A DNA stretch of 64,000 nt. Source: Candidatus Contendibacter sp. (lineage in GTDB: Bacteria > Pseudomonadota > Gammaproteobacteria > Competibacterales > Competibacteraceae). Shown one piece after another: positions 1-8,456 of this stretch. The first letter of the stretch is position 1; each line of letters begins with the position of its first letter. The notes below the pieces were generated by a model, which did no database searches, had not been told where the DNA came from, and saw only the letters and a program-made list of their open reading frames with translations. Made by a program: the position numbers and the translations under genes. The stretch covers positions 186,001-250,000 of the forward strand of contig JARSSP010000036.1 of assembly GCA_029624675.1 (NCBI GenBank), read 5' to 3'.

Positions 1-1415
1 CGCGCCGCCAGATCACCGGCCCGGCCGTGTAGATACGCGCCCGCCTTGGCCGCCGCGAACGGCGACAGGCCCTGCGCCCGCAGCGCGGCGATGACCCCGG
101 TCAGCACGTCGCCCATGCCGCCGCTGGCCATGCCCGGATTGCCGGCGTGACACAGCGCCACCAGTCCATCCGCCTTGCTGGCGATCAGCGAGCCGGCGCC
201 CTTGAGCAGGGCCACGCCACCGAAACGCAGCGCCAGGTCCTCGACGGCGGCGAAACGGTCGGCTTCGACTTGGACGGGGGTCATTTTCAGCAAGTGGGCG
301 GCCTCGCCGGCGTGCGGGGTCAGAATCCAGTCGTCGCGAAAGACCGGTTCGACCGCCAGTAGATTGAGCGCATCGGCGTCCACCACCAGCGGCCGGTCAC
401 GGGCGAGCGCGGCTTGCAACATCGCCCGACCCCAGTCGCCGCGTCCCAGGCCCGGCCCCACCGCGACAACCGTCGCCCGGTCCAACAGCGGCTCCAGGGC
501 ATCGGGGGTTTCGATGCCGTGGAACATCAGTTCCGGTCGGGCCGCCGCCTGCAAGCTGGCGTGAACAGCGCGGGTGGCGACGCTGACCAGCCCCGCGCCG
601 CAACGGGCGGCGGCCTCGCCGGCCATTCGCGCCGCGCCGGCCATCCCCAGTTCGCCGCCGATGACCAGCACATGACCGAAATGACCCTTGTGGGCGCCGC
701 GCGAGCGGTGGGGAAGCAATGCCGGCAAATCCTCGCCGACGTAGCGCCAGCAGGCGGGATGCAGGGCTGGATAAATGTCGGACGGTACCTCCAGATCGGT
801 GAAATGGATATCGCCGCAACAGGCGGGGCCCTGCCCGGTGAACAATCCCTGCTTGAGGCCGATGAAAGTGATCGTGACCGCCGCGCGCACCGCCGCGCCC
901 AGGATCGCCCCGGTGTCGGCGTGCAGGCCGGAGGGAATGTCCAGGGCGAAGCGGTCGGCGGGGTGCGCGTTCATGGCTTCGATGGCCTCGCGCCAGACGC
1001 CGCTCACGTCTCGCTCTAGCCCAGTGCCCAGGATGGCGTCCACCAGTAGATCGGCGCCATCCAAACCGGCAGTGGTGAAGGCTGTCGTCGGCACGCCAGC
1101 GGCGCAGGCGTCTTGCCAGGCGGTCAAGGCGTCACCGCGCAGCGCGTCTGGATTGGAAAGGGTCAACGCCTGGACATCCAGGCCAGTCTTGCGAGCCAGT
1201 CGGGCCACCACGTAACCGTCGCCCGTGTTGTTGCCGCCGCCGCAAACTACCACGATCCGGCGCGCGTTCGGCCAGCGCTGGCGCAGCAACTCGAACGCCG
1301 CTTCGCCGGCCCGGCTCATCAGGGTATAACCGGGAATGCCGCGCTCCTCGATGGCGATACGATCCAGTTCCCGCACCTGGACGGCACGGTACAATTCAAA
1401 AGGTAATTCGCGCAT
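1..1415 (-). CDS. nnr: Bifunctional NAD(P)HX epimerase / ADP-dependent NAD(P)HX dehydratase (partial)
   Basis: Read from the ATG at 1415 down to the window edge without a stop, so about 471 codons are visible and the C-terminal tip is missing. The enzyme repairs damaged hydrated NADH/NADPH. The N-terminal YjeF half carries the epimerase signature GGGNNTGDGY at about residues 63-72. The C-terminal half is the kinase-fold dehydratase, with GPGLGRGDW and the GGMGDVLTG nucleotide-binding motif near the visible end. It is divergent from queG with about 70 bp between the starts, the arrangement known from E. coli yjeF/yjeS. By that analogy tsaE and amiB may follow outside the window, which is inference. 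The gene lacks a stop here only because the window ends. Confidence 0.93.
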   Translation of the reverse strand, partial: MRELPFELYRAVQVRELDRIAIEERGIPGYTLMSRAGEAAFELLRQRWPNARRIVVVCGGGNNTGDGYVVARLARKTGLDVQALTLSNPDALRGDALTAWQDACAAGVPTTAFTTAGLDGADLLVDAILGTGLERDVSGVWREAIEAMNAHPADRFALDIPSGLHADTGAILGAAVRAAVTITFIGLKQGLFTGQGPACCGDIHFTDLEVPSDIYPALHPACWRYVGEDLPALLPHRSRGAHKGHFGHVLVIGGELGMAGAARMAGEAAARCGAGLVSVATRAVHASLQAAARPELMFHGIETPDALEPLLDRATVVAVGPGLGRGDWGRAMLQAALARDRPLVVDADALNLLAVEPVFRDDWILTPHAGEAAHLLKMTPVQVEADRFAAVEDLALRFGGVALLKGAGSLIASKADGLVALCHAGNPGMASGGMGDVLTGVIAALRAQGLSPFAAAKAGAYLHGRAGDLAA

Positions 1416-1485
1416 GGGAAATCTCCTTGGCCGCGATGATGAAGGGCACAATACGCCCGTCCTTGCACCAATTCCAGCCGTCGCC

Positions 1486-2553
1486 ATGACCGTTGCCCTC
1501 ACCGCCGCCCAACTCGCCGAACTGGCCGCCGCCGTCAAGACCTGGGGGCGGGAACTGGGGTTCCAGCGGATCGGCATCACCGACATCGACCTTGGCGAAC
1601 ACGAAGCGCGCCTGCTCGATTGGCTGGCGGCGGGTTTTCATGGCGAGATGCGCTACATGGCCGGACACGGGGTCAAACGCAGCCAGCCGGCGGAACTGAT
1701 TCCCGGCACGGCGCGCGTTATCGCGGCGCGGATGGACTACTGGCCGCCGGACGCCGCCGAACCATGGAGCGTGCTGCGACGCCCGGAACTGGGTTATGTG
1801 TCGCGCTATGCCCTGGGCCGGGATTATCACAAGGTTCTGCGGCAACGGCTGCGCCGGCTGGCCGACCGCATCGCCGCCACCGTCGGGCCGTTCGGCCATC
1901 GGGTGTTCGTGGACAGCGCGCCGGTGCTGGAAAAGGCGCTGGCGGAAACAGCGGGACTGGGCTGGATCGGCAAACACAGCAACCTGCTGGACCGGCAAGC
2001 CGGCTCATGGTTTTTTCTGGGTGAAATCTACATCGACCTGCCGCTGCCGGTGGATGCGCCCACGACCGCGCATTGCGGGCGTTGCACCGCCTGTCTGGGC
2101 GTTTGTCCGACCCAGGCCATCGTCGCGCCCTACCAAGTGGACGCCCGCCGCTGCATCTCTTACCACACCATCGAACTGCCGGGACCGATTCCGCTGGAAT
2201 TTCGCCGCGCCATTGGCAACCGGATTTACGGCTGCGACGATTGCCAACTGGTCTGTCCCTGGAACCGCTTCGCCCGTCCGACGGTGGAGCCGGATTTTCG
2301 GGTCCGGCATGGACTGGATGCGCCAGGACTGGTGGAAGTATTCGGTTGGGACGAAGCGGAGTTTTTGCGCCGCGCCGAAGGCAGCGCCATCCGCCGGATC
2401 GGTCATGAACGCTGGCTGCGCAATATCGCGGTGGCGCTGGGCAACGCGCCCCGCTCGCCCATGATCACCGCCGCCTTGCGAGAACGACTGCCCCATCCGT
2501 CGGCGCTGGTGCGGGAGCACGTCGCCTGGGCGCTGGCGGAACAAGGTTACTGA
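1486..2553 (+). CDS. queG: Epoxyqueuosine reductase QueG
   Basis: Performs the last step of queuosine tRNA modification, reducing epoxyqueuosine to queuosine with a cobalamin cofactor and two [4Fe-4S] clusters. The 355-residue product has the VDSAPVLEKALAE segment of the active-site region, one cluster motif in HCGRCTACLGVCPTQAI, and a second in GCDDCQLVCPWN. The C-terminal end is helical and HEAT-like. An upstream in-frame start at 1336 would add 50 residues antisense to nnr with no family resemblance, so the ATG at 1486 (MTVALTAAQL) was chosen. The gene is divergent from nnr, and its last 7 bases overlap the end of the convergent hydrolase gene. Confidence 0.95.
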   Translation: MTVALTAAQLAELAAAVKTWGRELGFQRIGITDIDLGEHEARLLDWLAAGFHGEMRYMAGHGVKRSQPAELIPGTARVIAARMDYWPPDAAEPWSVLRRPELGYVSRYALGRDYHKVLRQRLRRLADRIAATVGPFGHRVFVDSAPVLEKALAETAGLGWIGKHSNLLDRQAGSWFFLGEIYIDLPLPVDAPTTAHCGRCTACLGVCPTQAIVAPYQVDARRCISYHTIELPGPIPLEFRRAIGNRIYGCDDCQLVCPWNRFARPTVEPDFRVRHGLDAPGLVEVFGWDEAEFLRRAEGSAIRRIGHERWLRNIAVALGNAPRSPMITAALRERLPHPSALVREHVAWALAEQGY

Positions 2554-3311
2554 CCGTTCAGCAGCTCCCCCAGCGTGCGGGTCAACAGCCGCAGATCCTG
2601 TTCCCGCGACAGGGTGTGTTCCCCGTCCTTGACCAGAATCACCCGCACGTCAGGGCTAGCCAGCTTGCCAGCCACTTCAAGGCTGATCCGCCACGGCACG
2701 TCGGTATCGCCCATGCCGTGAATCAACCGCACCGGCCCGTGGATCGGCAACGCCGCCCGGTCGAGCAACCGGTGTTGCCTCGCTTCCTCGATCAGATCCA
2801 GCGCGATGATATACGGTTCGCCGTAAGGGGAGGGCAGGGAGATCACCCGCTCGCGCCGCAGGCGTTCCCGCAGGCGCTCGTCGAGTCGATCCCACAGCAG
2901 ATAGCCGGTGAAATCGACCGCGCAGGCCAGGCCCAGCAGTCCGGCGATCCGTTCCGGTCGCGCCAGCGCGGTCAGCAGCATCAGCCAGGCGCCCATCGAG
3001 GACCCAACCAGAACTTGCGGCCCCTCGGTCAGCCGGTCCAGCACCGTGACCGCTTCTTCCGCCCAACGGCCAATCGTTCCGTCGGCGAACCGGCCGCTGG
3101 ACGCGCCATGGCCAGAGTAGTCGAAACGCACGAACGCCTGACCGCGTTCCCGGCACCAGTAATCCAGCGTGGTCGCCTTGATCCCGGTCATGTCGGAGGT
3201 GAAGCCGCCCAGGAACAGCACGCCCGGCTGGCGCCCCGGCCGACGATGATAGGCCAGGGTCGTCCCGTCGGCGAGGGTCAGTCGTTCGGGGCGGGAATCG
3301 AAGGGGCTCAT
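2547..3311 (-). CDS. Alpha/beta hydrolase (serine hydrolase)
   Basis: A 254-residue single-domain alpha/beta hydrolase. The nucleophile elbow is GSSMGAW at about residues 103-109; a late DGEHTLS segment fits the catalytic His, and an Asp such as that in GMGDTDVPW fits the acid. An early LFLGGFTSDMTG segment matches the oxyanion-hole loop. The sequence recalls the ABHD10/palmitoyl-thioesterase-like branch, but the substrate cannot be read from it. No signal peptide is seen. The start ATG overlaps the sirtuin stop (ATGA), so the two are translationally coupled. Pairing a deacylase with a possible thioesterase/esterase suggests a shared acyl-group theme, which is inference. Confidence 0.82.
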   Translation of the reverse strand: MSPFDSRPERLTLADGTTLAYHRRPGRQPGVLFLGGFTSDMTGIKATTLDYWCRERGQAFVRFDYSGHGASSGRFADGTIGRWAEEAVTVLDRLTEGPQVLVGSSMGAWLMLLTALARPERIAGLLGLACAVDFTGYLLWDRLDERLRERLRRERVISLPSPYGEPYIIALDLIEEARQHRLLDRAALPIHGPVRLIHGMGDTDVPWRISLEVAGKLASPDVRVILVKDGEHTLSREQDLRLLTRTLGELLNGQ

Positions 3312-4081
3312 GCGTGGGTTTGGTCCCCGCTGACCGGGGCGCCCCAGACCTGTTCGACCAGGGCCGGCAGAACCTCGCCGGCTGGTCCGTTCAGACTGAA
3401 GGTGACGTGGGGACTGAGCGGGGTCGGCTGGGGATTGATTTCCACCACCGTCGCCCCGGCCCGGAGCGCGGTGAACGGCAGTTCCGCGGCAGGGTAGACC
3501 AGGGCCGAGGTGCCGATGCTGAAGAAAACCTCGGCGGTCTCGGTGGCCTGTTCCGCCGCCCGCAGCGCGCCCGCCGGCAACATTTCCCCGAACCAGACCA
3601 CGTCCGGCCGCAACAGGGCGCCGCAGCGCGGGCAGCGCGGTGGAATTTCCTCGCTATCCGGCCAGCTTTCGACTGGCCGATCCTCGTCAAGGCACTTGGC
3701 GCGGAACAGATTGCCGTGCAGCTCCAACACCTGATGGCTGCCAGCCCGCCGGTGCAGACCGTCCACGTTCTGGGTGATCAGGGTAAATTCAGTGATTCGC
3801 CGTTCCATCTCGACCAGGGCGGCATGGCCGGCATTCGGCTCGGCCCGCCGCACCCGTTCCTGCCGCCAAGCGTACCATTCCCAAACCAGCTTCGGGTTGC
3901 GGCGGAAAGCGTCTGGTGTGGCGAGTTCCTCCGGGTTGTAGCGCGCCCACAGCCCGGTCTGGGCTTCGCGGAAGGTCGGCACGCCGCTCTCGGCGGAGAT
4001 GCCGGCGCCGGTCAACACGGCGACCCGGCGCGCGGCGCGCAGGCGGGTCACAAGCGGGGTGGGAATCGGGGATGGACTCAT
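3308..4081 (-). CDS. cobB: NAD-dependent protein deacylase, CobB-type sirtuin
   Basis: A 257-residue sirtuin that removes acyl groups from lysine using NAD+, releasing nicotinamide. Visible motifs are GAGISAESGVPTFRE (NAD binding), TQNVDGLH with the catalytic His in LELHGN, and VVWFGEMLP. The Y-x-x-R pair in WEWYAWRQ matches the residues that give class III sirtuins desuccinylase/demalonylase preference. The zinc site looks incomplete: one Cys after the catalytic His region (AKCLDEDR) and two in CPRC. E. coli CobB, as I recall it, also departs from the four-Cys pattern. The gene is divergent from the nicotinamidase-like gene, whose substrate class is the sirtuin's by-product. Confidence 0.92.
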   Translation of the reverse strand: MSPSPIPTPLVTRLRAARRVAVLTGAGISAESGVPTFREAQTGLWARYNPEELATPDAFRRNPKLVWEWYAWRQERVRRAEPNAGHAALVEMERRITEFTLITQNVDGLHRRAGSHQVLELHGNLFRAKCLDEDRPVESWPDSEEIPPRCPRCGALLRPDVVWFGEMLPAGALRAAEQATETAEVFFSIGTSALVYPAAELPFTALRAGATVVEINPQPTPLSPHVTFSLNGPAGEVLPALVEQVWGAPVSGDQTHA

Positions 4082-4169
4082 GGCGCGAAACTTTCACGGG
4101 AATGGTCGAAAATTTCAGCATAGCACGCGGGGTGCTCGCTGGGCAGGCAGCCTGGAGTCGGGAAGTGTA

Positions 4170-4188
4170 TAGTTGCTTTTTACAACTA
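4170..4188. promoter_or_regulatory. Candidate operator palindrome TAGTTG-N7-CAACTA
   Basis: Perfect 6-bp inverted repeat with a 7-nt centre, in the intergenic region between the divergent sirtuin and nicotinamidase-like genes. It covers the candidate -35 and much of the spacer of the rightward promoter, where a repressor would act. The downstream operon encodes an NrtR-like regulator, an obvious candidate ligand. Assignment to that protein is inference. Confidence 0.5.
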
Positions 4189-4201
4189 AAAGACCCATAA
4201 T
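4173..4201 (+). promoter_or_regulatory. Candidate sigma70 promoter of the nicotinamidase/PP2C/NrtR operon
   Basis: TTGCTT at 4173-4178 and CATAAT at 4196-4201 are separated by exactly 17 bp, each one or two mismatches from consensus. The start codon is about 50 nt downstream, preceded by a GGAG site. The surrounding sequence is locally AT-rich. Confidence 0.5.
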
Positions 4202-4251
4202 TTATTTATAGTAGCGTCAAGCCACTACGGACTTTGCCGAGGAGAGCCGCC

Positions 4252-5049
4252 ATGCGCCTCGAATTCCTGATCATCGACCCACAAAACGATTTTAGCGATG
4301 CGCCCGGAGCGGCGTTGCCGGTGCCGGGCGCTGGCGCGGACGCCGAACGCTTGGCGGACTTGCTGGATCGCCTGGGTGACCGCATCGCCGCCATTCACGT
4401 TACCCTCGATACCCACCAGTTGGTGGATATTTCCCACCCGATCTTCTGGCGGGACGAGCGAGGTCAGCCGCCGCCACCTTTTACTCAGATCGCGGTCGCC
4501 GATGTTGAGCAAGGCGTTTGGCGGCCGTTCAAATTGGAACATCGGTCGAGGGCGCTGGCTTACGTGCGCGCCCTGCGCGACAACGGTCGCTACACCCTGA
4601 CCCTCTGGCCGCCCCATTGCCTGATCGGTAGCTGGGGGCACGGTGTCATGCCGGCGGTGGCCGAAGCGCTGCGGCGCTGGGAGGAAACTCGGTTCGCCCG
4701 GGTGGACTACGTGACCAAGGGCCACAACCCTTGGACCGAACACTACTCGGCGGTGCGCGCCGACGTGCCCGATCCCGCCGATCCTAGCACTCAGCTCAAT
4801 ACCCGACTGATCCAGACCCTGGAGAATGCCGACCAGGTGGCTTTATCAGGCCAGGCGTTGTCGCACTGCGTCGCCAACACGGTGCGGGACATCGCCGATT
4901 GCCTGGGCCAAGAAAGCGTCCGCAAGCTGGTGCTGATCGAGGACACCAGTTCGCCGGTGCCTGGTTTCGAGGGGCTAGCCGAACGGTTCCTCGCCGATCT
5001 GTGCCAGCTTGGCATGAGAACCGCCAAAGCAGCGGAATTCCAATGCTGA
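4252..5049 (+). CDS. Cysteine hydrolase, isochorismatase/nicotinamidase-like
   Basis: A 265-residue protein of the isochorismatase-like fold. The catalytic triad is readable: Asp in FLIIDPQNDF, Lys in YVTKGHNPWTEHYSA, and nucleophile Cys in LSGQALSHCVANTVRDIA. The PQNDF opening and the cysteine context resemble nicotinamidases, which turn nicotinamide into nicotinate. It is longer than PncA, with extra sequence after the first strand, so another amide substrate is possible. The ATG at 4252 follows a GAGGAG ribosome-binding site. Its stop overlaps the next gene's start. Location next to a sirtuin and an NrtR-like regulator supports a role in NAD salvage, which is inference. Confidence 0.8.
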   Translation: MRLEFLIIDPQNDFSDAPGAALPVPGAGADAERLADLLDRLGDRIAAIHVTLDTHQLVDISHPIFWRDERGQPPPPFTQIAVADVEQGVWRPFKLEHRSRALAYVRALRDNGRYTLTLWPPHCLIGSWGHGVMPAVAEALRRWEETRFARVDYVTKGHNPWTEHYSAVRADVPDPADPSTQLNTRLIQTLENADQVALSGQALSHCVANTVRDIADCLGQESVRKLVLIEDTSSPVPGFEGLAERFLADLCQLGMRTAKAAEFQC

Positions 5050-5969
5050 GCCCCAACGACGACACTCGTGCTGGGGAGCGCGTCGCTCTCCTGCTGGATG
5101 CCTACTACACCATCGGTCGATTGCATCTGTTTTGTGAAGACTATGCCCTCCACGGCTGGGAGCCGGTTCCTCATCTGATTTTAGCCGATGGATGTTCAGC
5201 CGCGCCCGACAGCGATCTGGGTGCGCGCCTGCTGGTGCTGAACGCCCGCCAGCTTTTGCCGCGCTTCGTCCACGCCGCGAACGGGAATGAACGACTGGCC
5301 CGACACTGGCCGTTGGGCCAACGCATCGTGCGCCGCGCCGCCCGCCAGGCCCGAGATTTGGGACTGGACCCTAGCGTGCTTGACGCCACTCTGTTGGTCG
5401 CCTGGTGCGATGGCGCGATGGTGCATGTTCATCTCTACGGCGATGGTTGTCTCGCCGTCCGCCACGCCGATGGCGGGGTGGGGACGATCCGGGTCGAATA
5501 CGCCGAGAACGCGCCCTACTATCTGTCTTATCTGCTCGACCCGGAGCGCTGGGAACTGTACCAGGAAGCCATCGGCGAGCCGGCGACCGCCCAGAGCATT
5601 CATTATCAAATCGACGCCGGGGAGAGCATCCGCCAGGAAGCTTTCAACACCCCGACCGCGTTTGATTTCGATCTGACCACTTTTCCGGTGGTGGCGGTCG
5701 CCACGGATGGCCTGGATTCGTTCGTGGCGGCTGAAACCGGTGCGCGGCTGGATTTGCGGACCACGGCGCGGTCGGCGCTGGATTTTCAAAACCTCGACGG
5801 CGCCTTCGTCCAGCGCCATCTGCGCCAAGTACTCGTCGACTATGCCCAGCAGCGGGTGATCAACGTGGACGACATCGGGCTGGGAGCGTTCGTCCGCCTG
5901 GCGGGCAGGCTGGAGACGGGTACACTGTCGGGGGCGGATGGCCTGTCCGCCCCAGAGGCCCTTCCATGA
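5043..5969 (+). CDS. PP2C-like phosphatase-fold protein
   Basis: A 308-residue soluble protein with scattered PPM/PP2C signature positions: LADGCSAAPDSD near residue 44, YGDGCLAV, VAVATDGLDSF, and a final VDDIGLGAF. These Asp-Gly positions would bind the two metal ions of a Ser/Thr phosphatase. The overall match is weak and the DDxT motif reads DDIG, so activity is uncertain. It starts inside the end of the hydrolase gene (ATG at 5043) and ends in an ATGA overlap with the NrtR-like gene. The three genes therefore form one translationally coupled operon. A role in setting regulator activity or sensing an acyl/phospho state is speculation. Confidence 0.55.
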   Translation: MLSPNDDTRAGERVALLLDAYYTIGRLHLFCEDYALHGWEPVPHLILADGCSAAPDSDLGARLLVLNARQLLPRFVHAANGNERLARHWPLGQRIVRRAARQARDLGLDPSVLDATLLVAWCDGAMVHVHLYGDGCLAVRHADGGVGTIRVEYAENAPYYLSYLLDPERWELYQEAIGEPATAQSIHYQIDAGESIRQEAFNTPTAFDFDLTTFPVVAVATDGLDSFVAAETGARLDLRTTARSALDFQNLDGAFVQRHLRQVLVDYAQQRVINVDDIGLGAFVRLAGRLETGTLSGADGLSAPEALP

Positions 5970-6748
5970 TCGGATGCGACGACCCGGCGGAACCAGGAAA
6001 AGTCGGCTTGACGACCGCCGCTTCGGACGAAGCGGAATTTCTCCGCCGCTACGACGCCGCACGGTACGAAAAACCGTCCTTTACCGTGGATCTGGTGATT
6101 TTCACGGTGCGCGACGAACACTTGCACGTACTGCTGGTCAAGCGCGCCGAGCACCCGTTCAAGGGCTGCTGGGCGCTGCCGGGCGGGTTCCTGGATCCGC
6201 GGCGCGACGCGTCGGTGGACGCCTGCGCGGCGCGCAAACTGATCCAGGAGACCGGCGTGCGCGCCCCGTATCTGGAGCAGCTCAAGACTTACGGCTCCCG
6301 CGACCGCGACCCGCGCGGCTGGACCGCCACCACGGTCTATTTCGCGCTGATGGCCTCGGAATCGGTACGTCTGCTGGGCAATCAGGCGGAAGCGTCCTGG
6401 GTGGGGGTGCGAGGCGACCAGGTGGATTTTGAACTGGCTTTCGATCACGCCCAGATTCTGGCCGACGCCGTGGAACGGTTGCGCTCCAAGCTGGAGTACA
6501 CCCATATCGCCGTGCATCTGTTGCCGGAGGAGTTTACCTTGCCGGAATTGCAGCGGACCTACGAAATCATCTTGCAGCAACCGCTCGACAAAAGCTCCTT
6601 TCGCCGCCGGGTGATCCAGGCCGACATGCTGGAAGAGTTGACTGGCAAACAGCGCGATGGCTTTGGCCGGCCGGCGCAGCTCTACCGCTTCCGCGATTAC
6701 GGCCGGCGCACCTTCTTCCCCCGCAGCATCAGTCGCCACGCGCGCTGA
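5966..6748 (+). CDS. nrtR: NrtR-like Nudix transcriptional regulator of NAD metabolism
   Basis: A 260-residue protein with an N-terminal Nudix fold and a C-terminal helical/winged-helix half, the architecture of NrtR repressors that sense ADP-ribose-type ligands. The Nudix box is degenerate: GGFLDPRRD followed by AARKLIQETGV lacks the glutamates expected for hydrolysis, as in the non-catalytic regulators. The C-terminal half (YEIILQQPLDKSSFRRRV onward) matches the family's DNA-binding tail, ending in a basic stretch. It is the last gene of the operon behind the 4170-4188 palindrome, fitting autoregulation. A functional ADP-ribose hydrolase is the less likely alternative. Confidence 0.8.
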   Translation: MIGCDDPAEPGKVGLTTAASDEAEFLRRYDAARYEKPSFTVDLVIFTVRDEHLHVLLVKRAEHPFKGCWALPGGFLDPRRDASVDACAARKLIQETGVRAPYLEQLKTYGSRDRDPRGWTATTVYFALMASESVRLLGNQAEASWVGVRGDQVDFELAFDHAQILADAVERLRSKLEYTHIAVHLLPEEFTLPELQRTYEIILQQPLDKSSFRRRVIQADMLEELTGKQRDGFGRPAQLYRFRDYGRRTFFPRSISRHAR

Positions 6749-7084
6749 AGGCGGGCGAAACAACCGCAGACAGTTTCCAGCGTTCCAGAGGCTGAAAATC
6801 CTTTAAAAACCCTATTATTGACCTGGGTTTATGCGTCAACGGCATTCTGTGGGATGTTCCCGCCCTCTTGTAAATTTTTTTGCTTTAGATTTCCCTAAAC
6901 CACTTGACTTTGGTGCGTTTTAAAAGCAACATGTGTATAAATTAATATGCTTTTTCTGAGTAATTCACTGGATAAATTTCCTGGGGTGGGCCGCGATGAC
7001 GACAAGACGCCGCTTGGAAAATAGTTTTCCCTTATATTTCGAACTAATATTGTTCAGTGTTGCGGTGGCTTGAAGAGGCGCTTT
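6749..7084. other. AT-rich intergenic region before the GTPase cluster
   Basis: No credible gene. The centre (about 6850-6960) is distinctly AT-rich against GC-rich flanks. It holds TTGACT at 6904-6909 and TATAAA at 6936-6941; their 26-bp separation is too long for one normal promoter, but either could be part of one. This is the only large gap ahead of the eight-gene cluster, so its main promoter should lie here. Confidence 0.4.
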
Positions 7085-7906
7085 GTGAACCAACCCATTC
7101 TCAGTAAAGAAGCGATTGCGCTCATGCTCAGGATGCGTTTCCTGATCAAGAACGAATTTGGCGAACTTCTTTCTTTCCAGACCCAGGAAGCAGCAGCCAA
7201 GTTTTGTGAATATGGCTTCAGGTCAAGCCAGCCGGCATTGCGGGAACTGGCGCAGCTCCTCTCCTCGCTGATATCTGCTCCTGTTTCCGAGGCGCCGCGG
7301 CCTCGGGAAAGCAGTATCTTGGAATTGCTTGCCTCGGATCTGATCGAGCAACCGGTCCGTCTGGTCTTTACCAGAATTCCAGCGTTCGTGATCGACAAAC
7401 CTCGGCGCCGTTGCCTGCTCAATTTTTCGTTCGAGGAATTGCTGGAAGAATTGCGGCCGCTGGGTACGGTCGATCCTGGCCTGACGCGATTGGAGCCGAT
7501 TTCCCTGGGGGAACTGGCGGAACTGGAAAAGAAGGCGATCAGCGCCTCGCTACCTGGATTGATGTGGCTTTGCGGCCTGCAATTTTCGCAAGGGCAATTG
7601 TTGCCAAAGCCGCGGTCGTTCCCCGCCTTCGGCCTCAGCCGTTGGCCGGATTTCGGCACGCTGCCACACGCCGCCCAGCATCTCAAGATGGCGACTTTCC
7701 TCATGCGTAAGACCGCTTCCCTGGATGGCCTCACTGCTGGCACAGGAGCTACCAAGAATGAGGCTGTCGCTTTCCTCAACGCCTGCTTCCTCTGTGGCTG
7801 GCTAAAAAGGGTGGAGGGGGTCGCCCCGCCAGCGCCAGCGGCCCCCAAGTCCGGGCTCAGGGGCGTCATTGGCAGAATTCGGGTACGGCTGGGGATGAGC
7901 GGATGA
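7085..7906 (+). CDS. Unknown protein, first gene of GTPase/roadblock cluster
   Basis: I do not recognise a family. The 273-residue product is soluble and helical with no signal peptide. The N-terminal part (NQPILSKEAIALMLRMRFLI) is followed by helices rich in Leu and Glu. A basic C-terminus ends in RGVIGRIRVRLGMSG. Residues around GATKNEAVAFLNACFLCGWLKRV look like a helix-turn-helix or wHTH-type end module, only a guess. The GTG at 7085 was preferred over TTG at 7070 because an AGAGG site lies 6 nt before it. Its stop overlaps the GTPase start (ATGA), so its product is probably made together with the GTPase and may be a regulator or effector. Confidence 0.7.
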   Translation: MNQPILSKEAIALMLRMRFLIKNEFGELLSFQTQEAAAKFCEYGFRSSQPALRELAQLLSSLISAPVSEAPRPRESSILELLASDLIEQPVRLVFTRIPAFVIDKPRRRCLLNFSFEELLEELRPLGTVDPGLTRLEPISLGELAELEKKAISASLPGLMWLCGLQFSQGQLLPKPRSFPAFGLSRWPDFGTLPHAAQHLKMATFLMRKTASLDGLTAGTGATKNEAVAFLNACFLCGWLKRVEGVAPPAPAAPKSGLRGVIGRIRVRLGMSG

Positions 7907-8439
7907 GCAACATGACTGAAGTCAAGATCATTTTCACTGGTACCATGGGCGCCGGCAAAACGACGGCGATCAATGCCATCAGCGAAATCAAGACGATTTC
8001 CACCGAGGCCGTGGCGACCGATGAAACCGCCCAGCGCAAGGAAACCACGACAGTGGGCATGGACTATGGCGAGGTGACGGTGGATGAAGGTCTGGTGCTG
8101 CGCCTCTACGGCACGCCGGGTCAGCGCCGCTTTAGGCACATGTGGGAGATACTCGCCAAGGGCGCGCTGGGATTCGTGATCCTGGTGGACAACGCGCGTC
8201 CCGCGCCGCTGGAGGACCTCAGCATTTATCTTGACAATTTCAAGAATCACATCGCCGCCTCGGCGGCTGTCATCGGCGTCACCCGAACCGACGTATCGGC
8301 GCAGCCGGATATCGATGCCTATTATCAATATCTGGCGGAGCGCGAGGAAATGCACCCCGTCATGACGGTGGATGTGCGGCGCAGGGAAGACGTGCTGATG
8401 TTGTTGGATTCACTGCTTTTAAGTCGCGAATTCGAATGA
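7903..8439 (+). CDS. Small Ras-like GTPase (MglA/Rag-like)
   Basis: A 178-residue GTP-binding protein. The P-loop GTMGAGKT lies at residues 13-20, a switch I candidate around TTVGMDYG at 49-56, and the G3 motif reads YGTPGQ at 69-74, with Gly-Thr in place of the usual DxxG Asp. The specificity motif is TRTD at 127-130 instead of NKxD. Such bacterial GTPases occur beside roadblock/LC7 proteins, which act as activators or scaffolds in MglA/MglB-type switches. Here two roadblock-like genes follow directly. The P-loop Gly pattern suggests normal GTP binding, while the altered G3 suggests slow intrinsic hydrolysis (inference). Confidence 0.87.
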   Translation: MSNMTEVKIIFTGTMGAGKTTAINAISEIKTISTEAVATDETAQRKETTTVGMDYGEVTVDEGLVLRLYGTPGQRRFRHMWEILAKGALGFVILVDNARPAPLEDLSIYLDNFKNHIAASAAVIGVTRTDVSAQPDIDAYYQYLAEREEMHPVMTVDVRRREDVLMLLDSLLLSREFE

Positions 8440-8456
8440 CCGGGAGATCGTAACTC

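Noticed and set aside
1336..1485. Longer N-terminus for QueG
   Set aside because: Would overlap nnr antisense and has no similarity to QueG starts.
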